DNA of 40,853 nucleotides from Chloroflexota bacterium (GTDB taxonomy: Bacteria; Chloroflexota; Limnocylindria; Limnocylindrales; CSP1-4). Under the pieces are notes generated by a model that was not told where the DNA came from, made no database searches, and worked only from the letters and a program-made list of their open reading frames with translations. The stretch is from the NCBI GenBank assembly GCA_005889475.1, contig VBGT01000053.1:1-40853 (forward strand). Direction: 5' to 3'. A program made the position numbers and the translations under genes. Positions within the stretch are counted from its first letter, which is position 1; each line of letters starts with the position of its first letter. Below are positions 25,598 to 34,196 of this stretch, piece after piece.

Positions 25598-28033
25598 ATG
25601 GAACGGATGTTCGATCGGAGGAAAGGCGCCTTGCGAACCTACGCCCCGGCCGGGACCGAGACGGTCCTCGATCGGTTGCTCGAGGAGCCGTCGCTCGCGG
25701 CCGCGGTTACGCACCACGCGCGTCTGCCCGCCCGCGAGGCGGTGACCGCGCCCTTCCCCGCGTGGCTGGATGGCCGGATCGTGCGCGGCCTCGAGGACCG
25801 CGGCATCTCGTCGCTGTACAGCCACCAGGCCGAGGCAGTCGAGGCGGTTCATGCCGGCGAGGACATCGTCGTCGTCACGCCGACGGCGTCGGGCAAGACG
25901 CTGTGCTACGCCCTGCCGGTCCTGCAGGCGCTCGCCGAGGATCCGTCTGCGCGCGCTCTGTTCCTCTTCCCGACCAAGGCGCTCGGCCAGGACCAGGTCG
26001 CCGAGTTCGCCGGCCTCGCGCGGGCGAGCTCCCTGCAGGTCGCCGCGGCGACGTACGACGGCGACACGCCGGCGCCCATCCGCTCCGCGGTCCGGACCGC
26101 CGGGCAGGTCGTCGTGACCAACCCGGACATGCTTCACGCGGCGATCCTGCCCCATCACACGAAGTGGTTCCAGCTCTTCGAGCAGGTCCGCGTGATCGTG
26201 ATCGACGAGCTGCACACGTACCGCGGCGTGTTCGGCAGCCACGTGGCCAATGTCCTGCGCCGCCTCCTGCGGCTGTGTGCCCACTACGGGTCGAACCCGA
26301 TCATCGTGTGCTCGTCCGCGACGATCGGGAACCCGGCCGAGCTCGCGGCGCAGCTCACGGGGCGGACGCCGCGCCTCATCGACCGCAACGGCGCACCGGC
26401 CGGCGCGCGGCACGTCCTGCTCGTCGACCCGCCGCTGCTGGATCCGGCCACCGGGGCGCGCGGATCGGCCCTGACCCACGCGGAGCGCTGGGCGCTGCCG
26501 TTCCTGCGCGCGGGGCGGCAGACGATCGTGTTCGCGCGGGCGCGAGTCGCGGTCGAGATCATCCTCACGAGGCTCCGCGAGGCGCTGCGCGAGCACCTCG
26601 GGCCACGATCGCGCATCCGGGGCTACCGCGGCGGCTACCTGCCGACCGAACGCCGGGCGATCGAGCGCGGGTTGCGCGACGGCGAGATCCTCGGCGTCGT
26701 CTCCACGAACGCGCTCGAGCTCGGCGTCGACATCGGCGCCCTCGACGTCTCGATCCTCGCCGGCTACCCGGGCTCGGTGGCGGGAACGTGGCAGCAGCTG
26801 GGCCGTGCCGGCCGACGGCAGGAGACGAGCGTCGGCGTCCTCATCGCCTCGGGCTCACCGGTCGACCAATACGTCATCCACCACCCGGAGTTCCTGCTCG
26901 AGGGCTCGCCGGAGGAGGCCCGGATCGACCCGGACAACCTCCACGTGCTGCTCGCCCACCTCCGCTGTGCCACGTTCGAGCGGCCGTTCGAGCCCGGCGA
27001 GGTGTTCGGGCCCGGGCCGGTCGACGACCTGCTTGCGTTCATCGGCGAGGAGGGCCACGTCCGCCAGTCGAGCGATGGGCGGTGGTACTGGAGCTCGGAG
27101 AACTTCCCGGCCTCCGAGGTGAGCCTGCGCACGGCCGCCCCAGAGAACGTCGTGATCATCGACACCACGCCGGATCGGCCGCGGGTCATCGGCGAGACGG
27201 ACCTGTTCTCCGCGCAGGTCCTGGTCCACACGCAGGCGATCTACCTGCACGAGAGCCAGCAGTTTCACGTCGACAAGCTCGACTGGGGCGAGCGCAAGGC
27301 CTACGTCCGTCGCGTCGACGTCGACTACTACACGTACGCGAACCGGGCGGTGACGCTGAAGCCCCTCGACGTCTTCGCGAGCGAGTCCGCCACGGGCGGA
27401 CGCCGAGTCCACGGCGAGGTGATGGTCGCCAGCCTCGTCACCCTGTTCAAGAAGCTCAAGTTCGGGACCGACGAGAACGTCGGCTGGGGCCCGATCGACC
27501 TGCCCGAGCTCGAGCTCCAGACGACCGCGTACTGGCTCACCGCCGAGGAGGCCTCGGTCGGCTGGCGGAAGGATGACCTCGACGTGGCGCTGCTCGGCGT
27601 CGGCCGCGCCATCCAGGCGGTTGCGGCGGTCCTGCTCATGGTCGATCCGCGGGACCTGGGCCTGGTCACCCAGGTGCGCTCGCCTCACTCCGAGGCACCG
27701 ACGATCTACCTCTACGAGGCGGTGCCGGGGGGAATCGGGCTCTCGGAGCGGCTGTTCAAGCGGCACGACGAGCTGATCGCCGGGGCACGGGCGTTGATCG
27801 AGGCCTGCGCCTGCGACGCGGGCTGCCCGGCCTGTACCGGCCCGCGCCTCGATCCGGAAGTGAACGGCAAAGCCCTCGCGCTCCGCCTCCTGGCCGCAAT
27901 GCACGCCGATCGCGGCGTTGTCGGATCGGCGGGGCCGGCTCACGTCGGACGTACGCTCGCCGCCCCCGCTCCCCGCCGCCCTGCGCTCCACGCACCTGAC
28001 GGCCAGGAATTTCGCAACGACGTTCCGGCGTGA
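25598..28033 (+). CDS. mrfA: MrfA/YprA-type DEAD-box helicase with DUF1998 zinc domain
   Basis: This superfamily 2 helicase (811 residues from ATG 25598) has motif I TPTASGKT (94-101), Ia FPTKALGQDQ, motif II IDELHTYRG, motif III CSSATIGN, motif V STNALELGVDIG and motif VI QQLGRAGRRQ. The C-terminal DUF1998-type region ends in a four-Cys cluster, CACDAGCPAC (C737, C739, C743, C746), the zinc site characteristic of MrfA. In Bacillus subtilis, MrfA and the exonuclease MrfB form a UvrABC-independent excision pathway for mitomycin C damage; mrfB follows here with a 4-nt overlap. Start choice is open: ATG 25598 fits a leaderless message, while TTG 25631 (800 residues) has GGAGG 9 nt upstream and would leave the SOS-like box at 25599-25614 untranslated. 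Confidence 0.92.
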   Translation: MERMFDRRKGALRTYAPAGTETVLDRLLEEPSLAAAVTHHARLPAREAVTAPFPAWLDGRIVRGLEDRGISSLYSHQAEAVEAVHAGEDIVVVTPTASGKTLCYALPVLQALAEDPSARALFLFPTKALGQDQVAEFAGLARASSLQVAAATYDGDTPAPIRSAVRTAGQVVVTNPDMLHAAILPHHTKWFQLFEQVRVIVIDELHTYRGVFGSHVANVLRRLLRLCAHYGSNPIIVCSSATIGNPAELAAQLTGRTPRLIDRNGAPAGARHVLLVDPPLLDPATGARGSALTHAERWALPFLRAGRQTIVFARARVAVEIILTRLREALREHLGPRSRIRGYRGGYLPTERRAIERGLRDGEILGVVSTNALELGVDIGALDVSILAGYPGSVAGTWQQLGRAGRRQETSVGVLIASGSPVDQYVIHHPEFLLEGSPEEARIDPDNLHVLLAHLRCATFERPFEPGEVFGPGPVDDLLAFIGEEGHVRQSSDGRWYWSSENFPASEVSLRTAAPENVVIIDTTPDRPRVIGETDLFSAQVLVHTQAIYLHESQQFHVDKLDWGERKAYVRRVDVDYYTYANRAVTLKPLDVFASESATGGRRVHGEVMVASLVTLFKKLKFGTDENVGWGPIDLPELELQTTAYWLTAEEASVGWRKDDLDVALLGVGRAIQAVAAVLLMVDPRDLGLVTQVRSPHSEAPTIYLYEAVPGGIGLSERLFKRHDELIAGARALIEACACDAGCPACTGPRLDPEVNGKALALRLLAAMHADRGVVGSAGPAHVGRTLAAPAPRRPALHAPDGQEFRNDVPA
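25599..25614. promoter_or_regulatory. candidate LexA (SOS) box at mrfA
   Basis: TGGAACGGATGTTCGA matches the Gram-positive/actinobacterial LexA box TCGAAC-N4-GTTCGA at all but one base of the fixed positions. It overlaps the predicted transcription start and first codons of mrfA, where LexA binding would block transcription. Confidence 0.55.
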
Positions 28034-29673
28034 CGGAAGGGCTGGCGCCGGTCGGGCTGGAGCGCCGATTCGCGAATTTCAAGGCTCGCCTCCCTGCTCC
28101 GCCCTACGGTGCAGTGCCTTCCACGGCGCTCGAGCGGGAACGAAGGACCTCGATTGGTGCGGAGCGCCTTGCCGCAGCTGTCGATGGCGAGCTGGTCAGG
28201 ACATCGCGCGGCTCGTTCGTGCGGGTCGAGGCGCCGACCACGCTCCTGCCGGTGGATCGCGGGAGGCTCGCGACGCTGCCCGGCCAGCCGCCGGCCGACG
28301 CTCCCCTGCTCTGCCTGGATACGGAGACGACAGGGCTCGCGACCGCGGCGGGCACGCTCGCATTCCTCGTCGGGCTGGGCTGGTGGGAAGGCAGCCGCTT
28401 CCGACAGGTGCAGCTGCTGTTGCCGGACCACGCCGACGAGCCGGCGCTCCTCGCCGAGCTGGCGACGCACATCCCGCGGGACGGCTGGCTCGTGACCTAC
28501 AACGGGCGCGGCTTCGACTGGCCGTTGCTCGTCGCCCGCTACCGGATGGCGGGCGCGAACCCGCCGCTTCACGCGGGCCATCTCGACCTGTTGCCGCTCG
28601 TCCGGAGGGTCTTCCGGCACCGGATGAGCGACGCCCGCCTGGCCTCGGTCGAGTCGGAGCTGCTCGGCCTCCGCCGCAGTGCCGACGTCGCGGGCTGGGA
28701 GATCCCATCGCGCTTCCTTGATTACCTTCGCTTCGGCGAGCCCGGCCCGCTGGTCGACGTCGTCCGCCACAACGACGAGGACGTCCGATCGCTGGCGCGG
28801 TTGCTGGTCCACGTCGACCGCGGCTACGCCGACGAGGGGCGTTGGCGCGAGGCGCCGCCGGGCGACCTCGCCGGCCTCGCCCGCGCCTTTTCACGTGAAG
28901 GCCGGGACGAGCAAGCGCTCGGCTGCCTCGACGCCGCGCTCTCGTCGGCGGCTGCGCCCAGTGCCACGCCGCCCCGCGAGGACCTCCTCCTCGCGCCGGA
29001 GCGCGCTCGGCTCGCGATCCGCGAGTCGCGCCCGGACGACGAGCCGTGGTGGTCGCCACGACGCCAGCCGGACTTCGGCGGCCGGCCGGGCCGGTATCCG
29101 ATCGCCGGGGCATGGGACGCGGCCCAGTCGAGCCGGCGCGACGCGCCATGGACCGAGTCGCGGATGCTCGCGGAGCGGGCACGTCTGCTGCGGCGGCTGG
29201 GCCGCTACCGCGACGCCGAGGCGACGTGGGTCGGGCTCGCGGCGAATCGCGGGACGGTCGGCACGCTCGCCTGGATCGAGGTCGCCAAGCTGCGCGAGCA
29301 CCGGCTCGACGACCTGGCCGGCGCGGTCGAGGCGGCCAACGCCGCCCTGCGGCTGGCGGAGCGTCAGGCCTGGCTCGGCCGACCGCTGCCGCGGCTCGAG
29401 GTCGCGCTCGGCCGGCGGCTTGCCCGCCTCGGCGCGCGCGTCGCCCGCCGGAGCGCGGCCGCCAGGGTCGGCACGCCGAAGACGCCGGGCGCCTCGACGG
29501 CCAGTGATGAGGCGGCAGCCGCGAGACGGACAGCTCCGCCGAGGTCATCGCTGTTCGAGGCGCCGGTGCTCGGGACCAGCGCGGGCTGGAGGCGCGCGGC
29601 GAGCATCGCGGCGAGGAAGACGTCGCCGGCTCCGGTGGCGTCGATCACGCCGTCCGATGGGATCGCCGGATAG
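28030..29673 (+). CDS. mrfB: MrfB/YprB-type DnaQ-like exonuclease with C-terminal TPR-like region
   Basis: The GTG start overlaps the mrfA stop by 4 nt. The ribonuclease-H-like exonuclease domain (about 90-260) has the DEDDh set: D97 and E99 (LDTETTGL), D163 (NGRGFDWP), and H247/D251 (RHNDEDV). The C-terminal half (about 275-480) is helical and Ala/Arg-rich, TPR-like (ALGCLDAALSSA; RARLLRRLGRYRDAEATWVGLA), as in MrfB. MrfB degrades DNA in the MrfAB mitomycin C repair pathway. The frame reads on to 29673, about 310 nt into the oppositely oriented kinase gene. Residues after about 475 are low complexity (SAAARVGTPKTPGASTASDE) and may simply be read-through of the antisense strand. Confidence 0.9.
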   Translation: MTEGLAPVGLERRFANFKARLPAPPYGAVPSTALERERRTSIGAERLAAAVDGELVRTSRGSFVRVEAPTTLLPVDRGRLATLPGQPPADAPLLCLDTETTGLATAAGTLAFLVGLGWWEGSRFRQVQLLLPDHADEPALLAELATHIPRDGWLVTYNGRGFDWPLLVARYRMAGANPPLHAGHLDLLPLVRRVFRHRMSDARLASVESELLGLRRSADVAGWEIPSRFLDYLRFGEPGPLVDVVRHNDEDVRSLARLLVHVDRGYADEGRWREAPPGDLAGLARAFSREGRDEQALGCLDAALSSAAAPSATPPREDLLLAPERARLAIRESRPDDEPWWSPRRQPDFGGRPGRYPIAGAWDAAQSSRRDAPWTESRMLAERARLLRRLGRYRDAEATWVGLAANRGTVGTLAWIEVAKLREHRLDDLAGAVEAANAALRLAERQAWLGRPLPRLEVALGRRLARLGARVARRSAAARVGTPKTPGASTASDEAAAARRTAPPRSSLFEAPVLGTSAGWRRAASIAARKTSPAPVASITPSDGIAG

Positions 29674-30365
29674 GGCTGCCCCGGTGGATCGTCGCGATCC
29701 TCGCTTCCGCGATCGAGCACGAGCCCGCCGGCCGCGCCGTCGGTCAGGACGAGGGTCGCACTCGGCGCGACGAGCCGACGAAGTGACTCGGGGGTTGTTC
29801 CGGCTGCAAAGTCCTCCCGGCTCGCGCCCACGAGCGACGCCGCCGCGAGCAACGAGTTCGCCGCCGGGGGCAGCCGTGCGACGTCGACGCCGGCCCGCAC
29901 CCTGCGCAGCAGTCCCTGCCAGCCGAGCACGACGTGAGGAGCCGTGATCGAGGCCCAACCATCGCCGAGCTCACCAGCGACCGGCCCCAGGAAGACGGCG
30001 TCACTGCGGCGCCAGGCATCGGGAAGCGCCGACACCAGGATCGGGTCCGCAACGGACAGGCACCGCTGGCGCCGCCCTTCGGGCGCCTCGATGTTCTCGA
30101 AGACCGGGCCTCGGGCGAGCCGAGCGAGCTCGACGTCGACACCGGCGTCGCGGAGTACGTCGAGCTCCTGTGCGCGCGCGGCCTCCGCGTCGACGCCGAT
30201 GAACGCACGGACGTGGAGCCCGAAGCGGGCCAGTGTGAGCGAGCCGTAACTCACGGCGCCACCAAGGCGCCAGCCGCGCGGGTCCTCGGTGGCGATGTCC
30301 CGTGAGGCGGCACCGACCACGAGGACGGTCGGTTGCGTGGGGTCCGGCGCGCGATCGGGCGTCAC
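29364..30365 (-). CDS. PfkB family carbohydrate/nucleoside kinase
   Basis: The PfkB (ribokinase-like) fold is shown by the N-terminal GGAVSYGSLTLARFG, the substrate-binding region, and the C-terminal ATP/catalytic motif GVIDATGAGDVFLAAML, whose last Asp is the catalytic base. Length is about 333 residues from GTG 30363-30365; a TTG one codon upstream is also possible. Substrate cannot be told: sugars, nucleosides and others are all used by the family. The domain appears to end near GVFGVPTLAAALRR; the following ~25 Arg/Ser-rich residues lie over the mrfB 3' region. The gene is convergent with mrfB (310-nt overlap) and divergent from the small gene at 30416. Confidence 0.88.
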   Translation of the reverse strand: MTPDRAPDPTQPTVLVVGAASRDIATEDPRGWRLGGAVSYGSLTLARFGLHVRAFIGVDAEAARAQELDVLRDAGVDVELARLARGPVFENIEAPEGRRQRCLSVADPILVSALPDAWRRSDAVFLGPVAGELGDGWASITAPHVVLGWQGLLRRVRAGVDVARLPPAANSLLAAASLVGASREDFAAGTTPESLRRLVAPSATLVLTDGAAGGLVLDRGSEDRDDPPGQPYPAIPSDGVIDATGAGDVFLAAMLAARLQPALVPSTGASNSDDLGGAVRLAAAASSLAVEAPGVFGVPTLAAALRRATRAPRRASRRPSATSSRGSGRPSQA

Positions 30366-30375
30366 CAACTCGATG

Positions 30376-30408
30376 TATCCTGCGGGGCCATTCCCCCACG
30401 CCCCGGAG
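30376..30408 (+). promoter_or_regulatory. promoter and ribosome site of the small gene at 30416
   Basis: TATCCT at 30376-30381 is a plausible -10 box. GGAG at 30405-30408 lies 7 nt before TTG 30416 and fixes that start over upstream in-frame codons. Confidence 0.5.
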
Positions 30409-30415
30409 TCATCGT

Positions 30416-30751
30416 TTGTATTTCTACGAGCTGCACGAAGGCGACGACGAAGTCTTCTCGGACCTGCTGCTGGTCCACGACGAGCAGATGGAGCCGGAGG
30501 ACTTCTTCGAGCTGGTGCAGGCCATCCGCGAGAAGGTCCAGGCCACGTTCGAGGAAGATACGCTGATCGAAGCGATCGCCCTCGAGCTCGAGCGCGAGCA
30601 CGGCTTCACCTTTGTCTCTGACACCCGCCTGACCGCCTCGGTCCACGTGTCGCCCACGGACGACGAGAATCGCTTGATCTCGCTCGACGACGAGGCCCTC
30701 GAGTCGGCGGAGTACCGATCGGTCTTCGCCGAGCTCGAATCCTCGGACTGA
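30416..30751 (+). CDS. small acidic protein of unknown function
   Basis: This 111-residue protein starts at TTG 30416-30418, with GGAG 7 nt upstream. It is rich in Asp and Glu throughout: YELHEGDDEVFSDLLLVHDE, then a predicted helix EPEDFFELVQAIREKVQATF, then TLIEAIALELEREHGFTFVS and a Ser/Asp/Glu tail. No Cys, membrane segment or signal is present. I recognise no family; the ordered middle and strong third-position G/C bias support genuine coding. It stands alone on the plus strand, divergent from the PfkB kinase and convergent with ychF. Function unknown. Confidence 0.75.
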   Translation: MYFYELHEGDDEVFSDLLLVHDEQMEPEDFFELVQAIREKVQATFEEDTLIEAIALELEREHGFTFVSDTRLTASVHVSPTDDENRLISLDDEALESAEYRSVFAELESSD

Positions 30752-30767
30752 TGGCTCGCGGGGCGTC

Positions 30768-30785
30768 GCCTCTGTCCTCGGAGGC
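30768..30785. terminator. possible bidirectional hairpin between convergent genes
   Basis: GCCTC/GAGGC with an 8-nt loop lies in the 60-bp gap between the small plus-strand gene and ychF. The stem is short and there is no T-tract. Confidence 0.3.
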
Positions 30786-30811
30786 CTCCCTGCGATCGAG
30801 TCTGCCGACTC

Positions 30812-31918
30812 CTAGCTGCGACTGAACAGGATCTCGATGACGTCGCCGTCCGCGACGCGGTAGGTCCGGCCCTCGGAGCGGAGGCGACCGGCCTTGCGCG
30901 CCTCGGCCGTGGAGCCGAGCGAGACGAGGTCGTCGAAGCTGACCGTCTCGGCGCGGATGAAGCCTTTCGCCAGATCTGTATGGATCGCGCCCGCGGCATC
31001 GACCGCCGTCGAGCCGTCCGGGACCGGCCACGCACGCACCTCGTCCGGGCCGGCGGTGAGGAACGAGATCAGCCCGAGGAGCTTGTAGGAGAGGCGAATC
31101 ACGCGCTCGAGCCCTGACTCGGCGATGCCCAGCTCGGCCATGAAGGTCGCGACGTCGTCAGGCTCGAGCTCGCCGAGCTCCATCTCGATCTTGGCCGAGA
31201 GGTGGTCGACCAGCACGTGCTGGTGTTCGTAGCCGCTCTCGATCCGGGCGACCAGCTCGTCCGCCGTCCCGAGCTGGCTCTCGCCGACGTTGAGCAGCAC
31301 GAGGACGGGCTTCTCCGTCAGGAACCGGAAGCCGCGCACCGCCTTCGCCTCGTCGTCGGAAAGGCCCGCGTCGCGGATCGGGCGACCGGCCTCGAGCTCG
31401 GTCTTGAGCCGGCGCAGGATCACCTCCTCCCGCTCGTTCGCCTCGCGCTCGGCGGGGGTGCCGTGGCGGCCGCTCGACGTCAGGCGTTCCAGACGGCGAT
31501 CGACCAGCGTGAGGTCGGCGAGGATGAACTCGAGGTCAAGCCGCTCGAGATCCCGTGCCGGATCGACCGGCCCGTCGGGGTGCGGCACCGACGGATCGTC
31601 GAACGCGCGAACGACGTGCAGCAGCGCGTCCGACTCGCGCAGCCGCGCGAGGTGCTCCGCCGGCAGCTCCTCGGTCCCCACATGGCCCTCCGAGGACGGC
31701 GGTGGCGCGGGCAGGTCCGCGTAGGTGACGTCGGCATGGACGATCTTCTTCGGCTCGAAGATCTCCGCGAGGCGGTCGAGCCGCGGGTCGGGCACCTTGA
31801 CCACGCCCACGTTCAGTGTCAGCCCGCCGTAACCGCCGGTCTGGGCGTGGCCTCGAGTCAGCGTGTTGAAGACGGTCGTCTTGCCGCTGGCGGCAAGCCC
31901 GACGATCGCGATCTGCAT
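30812..31918 (-). CDS. ychF: Obg-family nucleotide-binding protein YchF/OLA1
   Basis: This 368-residue member of the Obg-like P-loop family has G1 GLAASGKTT (7-15), a DxxG-equivalent region disrupted to YADLPAPP as usual in this lineage, and NVGE (210-213), the altered G4 motif (NxxE instead of NKxD) that lets YchF prefer ATP over GTP. A coiled-coil insertion (about 135-200) and a C-terminal TGS-like domain (about 285-365; RAWPVPDGSTAVDAAGAIHTDLAKGFIRAE) follow. YchF associates with ribosomes and stress responses. It is the last gene of the run from 36323, with a 17-nt gap after the dehydrogenase stop. Confidence 0.94.
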   Translation of the reverse strand: MQIAIVGLAASGKTTVFNTLTRGHAQTGGYGGLTLNVGVVKVPDPRLDRLAEIFEPKKIVHADVTYADLPAPPPSSEGHVGTEELPAEHLARLRESDALLHVVRAFDDPSVPHPDGPVDPARDLERLDLEFILADLTLVDRRLERLTSSGRHGTPAEREANEREEVILRRLKTELEAGRPIRDAGLSDDEAKAVRGFRFLTEKPVLVLLNVGESQLGTADELVARIESGYEHQHVLVDHLSAKIEMELGELEPDDVATFMAELGIAESGLERVIRLSYKLLGLISFLTAGPDEVRAWPVPDGSTAVDAAGAIHTDLAKGFIRAETVSFDDLVSLGSTAEARKAGRLRSEGRTYRVADGDVIEILFSRS

Positions 31919-31935
31919 CGACGGCTACGGGGACC

Positions 31936-32985
31936 CTAGTAACCAGCGGTCGGATCGACGACGTTGCGCAGGTCCTCGCCGCGGCTGAATCGGACGAGGT
32001 TGTCGCAGAACAGGTCGATGCTGCGATCGAGCACGCGCGCCGACGACCACGCCGTGTGCGGCGTCAGGATCACGTTCGGCAGCTCCCAGTACGCCGACCC
32101 CTGGGGCAGCGGCTCGTCCCGGAAGGTGTCCAGCGCCGCGCCGCCGATGCGATTCTCACGCAGGGCCCGGATGAGCGCCGTGTCGTCGACCAGCCGCCCG
32201 CGCGCGACATTGATCAGCCACGCATCGCGTTTCATCGCGCCGATCGCGGCCTCGTCGATCATGCCCTCGGTCTCCGGCGTGAGGGGTGCCGCGAGGACGA
32301 TGATGTCCGATTCGGCGAGCAGGTCGCTCAATCGATCGGGTCCGACGACGCGGTCGAGGCGCGGCTCGAACGGGAAGCCGTCGCCGTCGTCCTCGGACGC
32401 CGGGGCACCCGCGTCGGGGCGACGGCGCATCGCGACGATGCGGGCGCCGAACGCGGAGGCGAGACTCGCCACGGACCGGCCGAGCGAGCCGTAGCCGACG
32501 ATGCCGATCGTCAGCTCGCGCAGCTCCTTCCCCTCCAGAGGCTGCCACGTCCGCTCCCGTTGCAGCTCGAGGAGGTCGGGCAGGTGCCGGCTGATCGCGA
32601 GGATCATGAGCAGCACGTGCTCGGCGATGGGGCGCGAGAACACGCCACGGGCGTTGGTCACCAGGATGTCGCGGGCGAGGGCCGCGGGCGTCAGCGCCCG
32701 CTCCACGCCCGAGGTCGCGGAGTGGACCCAGGTCAGGTGCGGCGCCCGGGCCAGCAGCCGATCGAACGCCTCGGCGACGAGCCAGCCGCGGAGCAGCACC
32801 TCGACGTCGTCGACCGGCCCGTCGGCGAGGCCCTCGACCGAGAGGTTGACGATTTGCGAGCCCGGCGCGACCTGCTGGATCCGCTCGAGGTCGCGAGCCC
32901 GCACGCGAGCCGACAGGATGGGGCTGACGGCGATCGCCTTCGGCACGCCTTTCGGACCGCGGCCCGGGCCGGCGGTGGTCCTCAC
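31936..32985 (-). CDS. D-isomer-specific 2-hydroxyacid dehydrogenase
   Basis: This 349-residue enzyme has the family's catalytic triad: R262 (INVARGRLVDD), E291 (FRDEPLP) and H310 (LTPHTAWSS). The NAD-binding motif is GYGSLGRSV (164-172). An Asp/Glu-rich insertion (about 190-215, DAGAPASEDDGDGFPF) lengthens the coenzyme domain. Such enzymes reduce 2-keto acids to D-2-hydroxyacids; the sequence resembles the glyoxylate/hydroxypyruvate reductase-like group, but the substrate cannot be set. The GTG start overlaps the upstream DUF2342 gene by 4 nt, so it is translated from the murI operon. Confidence 0.9.
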   Translation of the reverse strand: MRTTAGPGRGPKGVPKAIAVSPILSARVRARDLERIQQVAPGSQIVNLSVEGLADGPVDDVEVLLRGWLVAEAFDRLLARAPHLTWVHSATSGVERALTPAALARDILVTNARGVFSRPIAEHVLLMILAISRHLPDLLELQRERTWQPLEGKELRELTIGIVGYGSLGRSVASLASAFGARIVAMRRRPDAGAPASEDDGDGFPFEPRLDRVVGPDRLSDLLAESDIIVLAAPLTPETEGMIDEAAIGAMKRDAWLINVARGRLVDDTALIRALRENRIGGAALDTFRDEPLPQGSAYWELPNVILTPHTAWSSARVLDRSIDLFCDNLVRFSRGEDLRNVVDPTAGY

Positions 32986-34196
32986 GCGGCGTGCACGCGC
33001 GCGATCCAGCGGTCGGGCTCGGCGATCTCCTCGGCCGTCGGCAGCGTGTGCGGCCCGTCCCAGATCCGCGCCAGCGCGGGGCGGCCCTTCGCCTCGGCGA
33101 CGGCCCGGACGAACCGCTCGCCCTTCGCGTACTGCTCGAGCTTGAGGTCCATGCCGGTGAGCCGGAGGACCGCCCGCTCGAACCCGCTCCGACGCTGGCG
33201 GCGCTCGTGGAATCGCGCCGAGATCTTCTCGACGTCCTCGACCAGGCCCCGACCGACCTCGTCCATGACGTAGTCGCTGAAGCCCTCGAGCAGGCTCATG
33301 ACGGCCTGGGTCTCACGGAACAGGCGCTTCTGCTCATCGCCCATGACCGATTCCATCCAGTGCTCCCCACCGGACTCGCCGCGCAATGCCCTTCCGATCG
33401 CGCGGATCGTGTCCCGACCGAGGCTCGATGCGCTGCTGCTGAACAGGCTCAGCTGGCGCTCGAGGCGCTCGGCGAGGTACGGCCGGAGCCAGGGATGGGC
33501 CTCGAACTCGAAGGCGTGGGTCGTCTCGTGCAGGGCGATCCACGTGCGGAACGGCGCGACCGGGATGCCGAGGGCATGCGCTGTGCTGCGGACGTTCTCC
33601 TCAACGAAAAGCAGGCGGCCGTCCTCGGCCTCGGCGGACAGCATGGCCAGGTCGTACTGGCCGAGCACGCGGCTGCCCATGAACCCGAGCAGGAAGCCGA
33701 GCTGCTGGCTGGTCACCCACCGGTTGGCGAGGGCCATCGTGGCCCGGGTCAGGCCGCCACCCTCGGGCACGACCTGGTCGAGGAGCTGGCCTTCCATGCG
33801 CGAGATGAGCGCCCGGAAGGTCCCGACGTTCGCCCGGATCCAGCCGGAGCGATCCACGACCGTGGCCCGCTCGACGACGCCCGGCAGCGAGGTGCCGAGC
33901 GCCTCGCCCAGGCGCGGCACGACGCGGGCCATCGCCTCGCGGTAGGCGCCGTCGGCGGCGCGCAGCTCGAGCGCGGACAGCTTGCCCGGCGCTTTCTGGG
34001 CGCGCCGGATCGCCACGCGCTCGACCGTGCCCCAATCGACGAGGCCGCGTCGCGCGATGCGCTCCGCGCGCCGGCCGAGCACGGTCGCCGCAGCTCCGAT
34101 CGCGGAACCGAGGAGGAAGCCGGCCTGCCAGCGCCGGTCGGCGCGCCAGCCGCTGCCGAACCGGGAGCGGCGATTCTCGTTGCGCGGAGCGTTCAC
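32982..34196 (-). CDS. DUF2342 zinc-dependent metalloprotease-like protein
   Basis: This 404-residue protein has the zincin motif HETTH (223-227) in TWIALHETTHAFEFE. An Ala-rich hydrophobic stretch (about 25-40) could anchor it weakly. A helical N-terminal half includes TSQQLGFLLGFMGSRVLGQYD, and the C-terminal half contains MSLLEGFSDYVMDEVG, likely supplying further active-site residues. This layout matches the family often annotated as 'zinc-dependent metalloprotease' or 'coenzyme F420 biosynthesis-associated protein', widespread in Actinomycetota and Chloroflexota. Proteolytic activity is not established for it, and no F420 genes are nearby. GTG start, 4-nt overlap with murI. Confidence 0.87.
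   Translation of the reverse strand: MNAPRNENRRSRFGSGWRADRRWQAGFLLGSAIGAAATVLGRRAERIARRGLVDWGTVERVAIRRAQKAPGKLSALELRAADGAYREAMARVVPRLGEALGTSLPGVVERATVVDRSGWIRANVGTFRALISRMEGQLLDQVVPEGGGLTRATMALANRWVTSQQLGFLLGFMGSRVLGQYDLAMLSAEAEDGRLLFVEENVRSTAHALGIPVAPFRTWIALHETTHAFEFEAHPWLRPYLAERLERQLSLFSSSASSLGRDTIRAIGRALRGESGGEHWMESVMGDEQKRLFRETQAVMSLLEGFSDYVMDEVGRGLVEDVEKISARFHERRQRRSGFERAVLRLTGMDLKLEQYAKGERFVRAVAEAKGRPALARIWDGPHTLPTAEEIAEPDRWIARVHAA

Noticed and set aside
28886-28901. parS-like palindrome (TTTCACGTGAA core) near the ParA-like genes' genome region
   Set aside because: Only 11 of 16 bases match the parS consensus, it lies inside mrfB coding sequence, and the two ATPases in the window are TadZ/CpaE-like without ParB.
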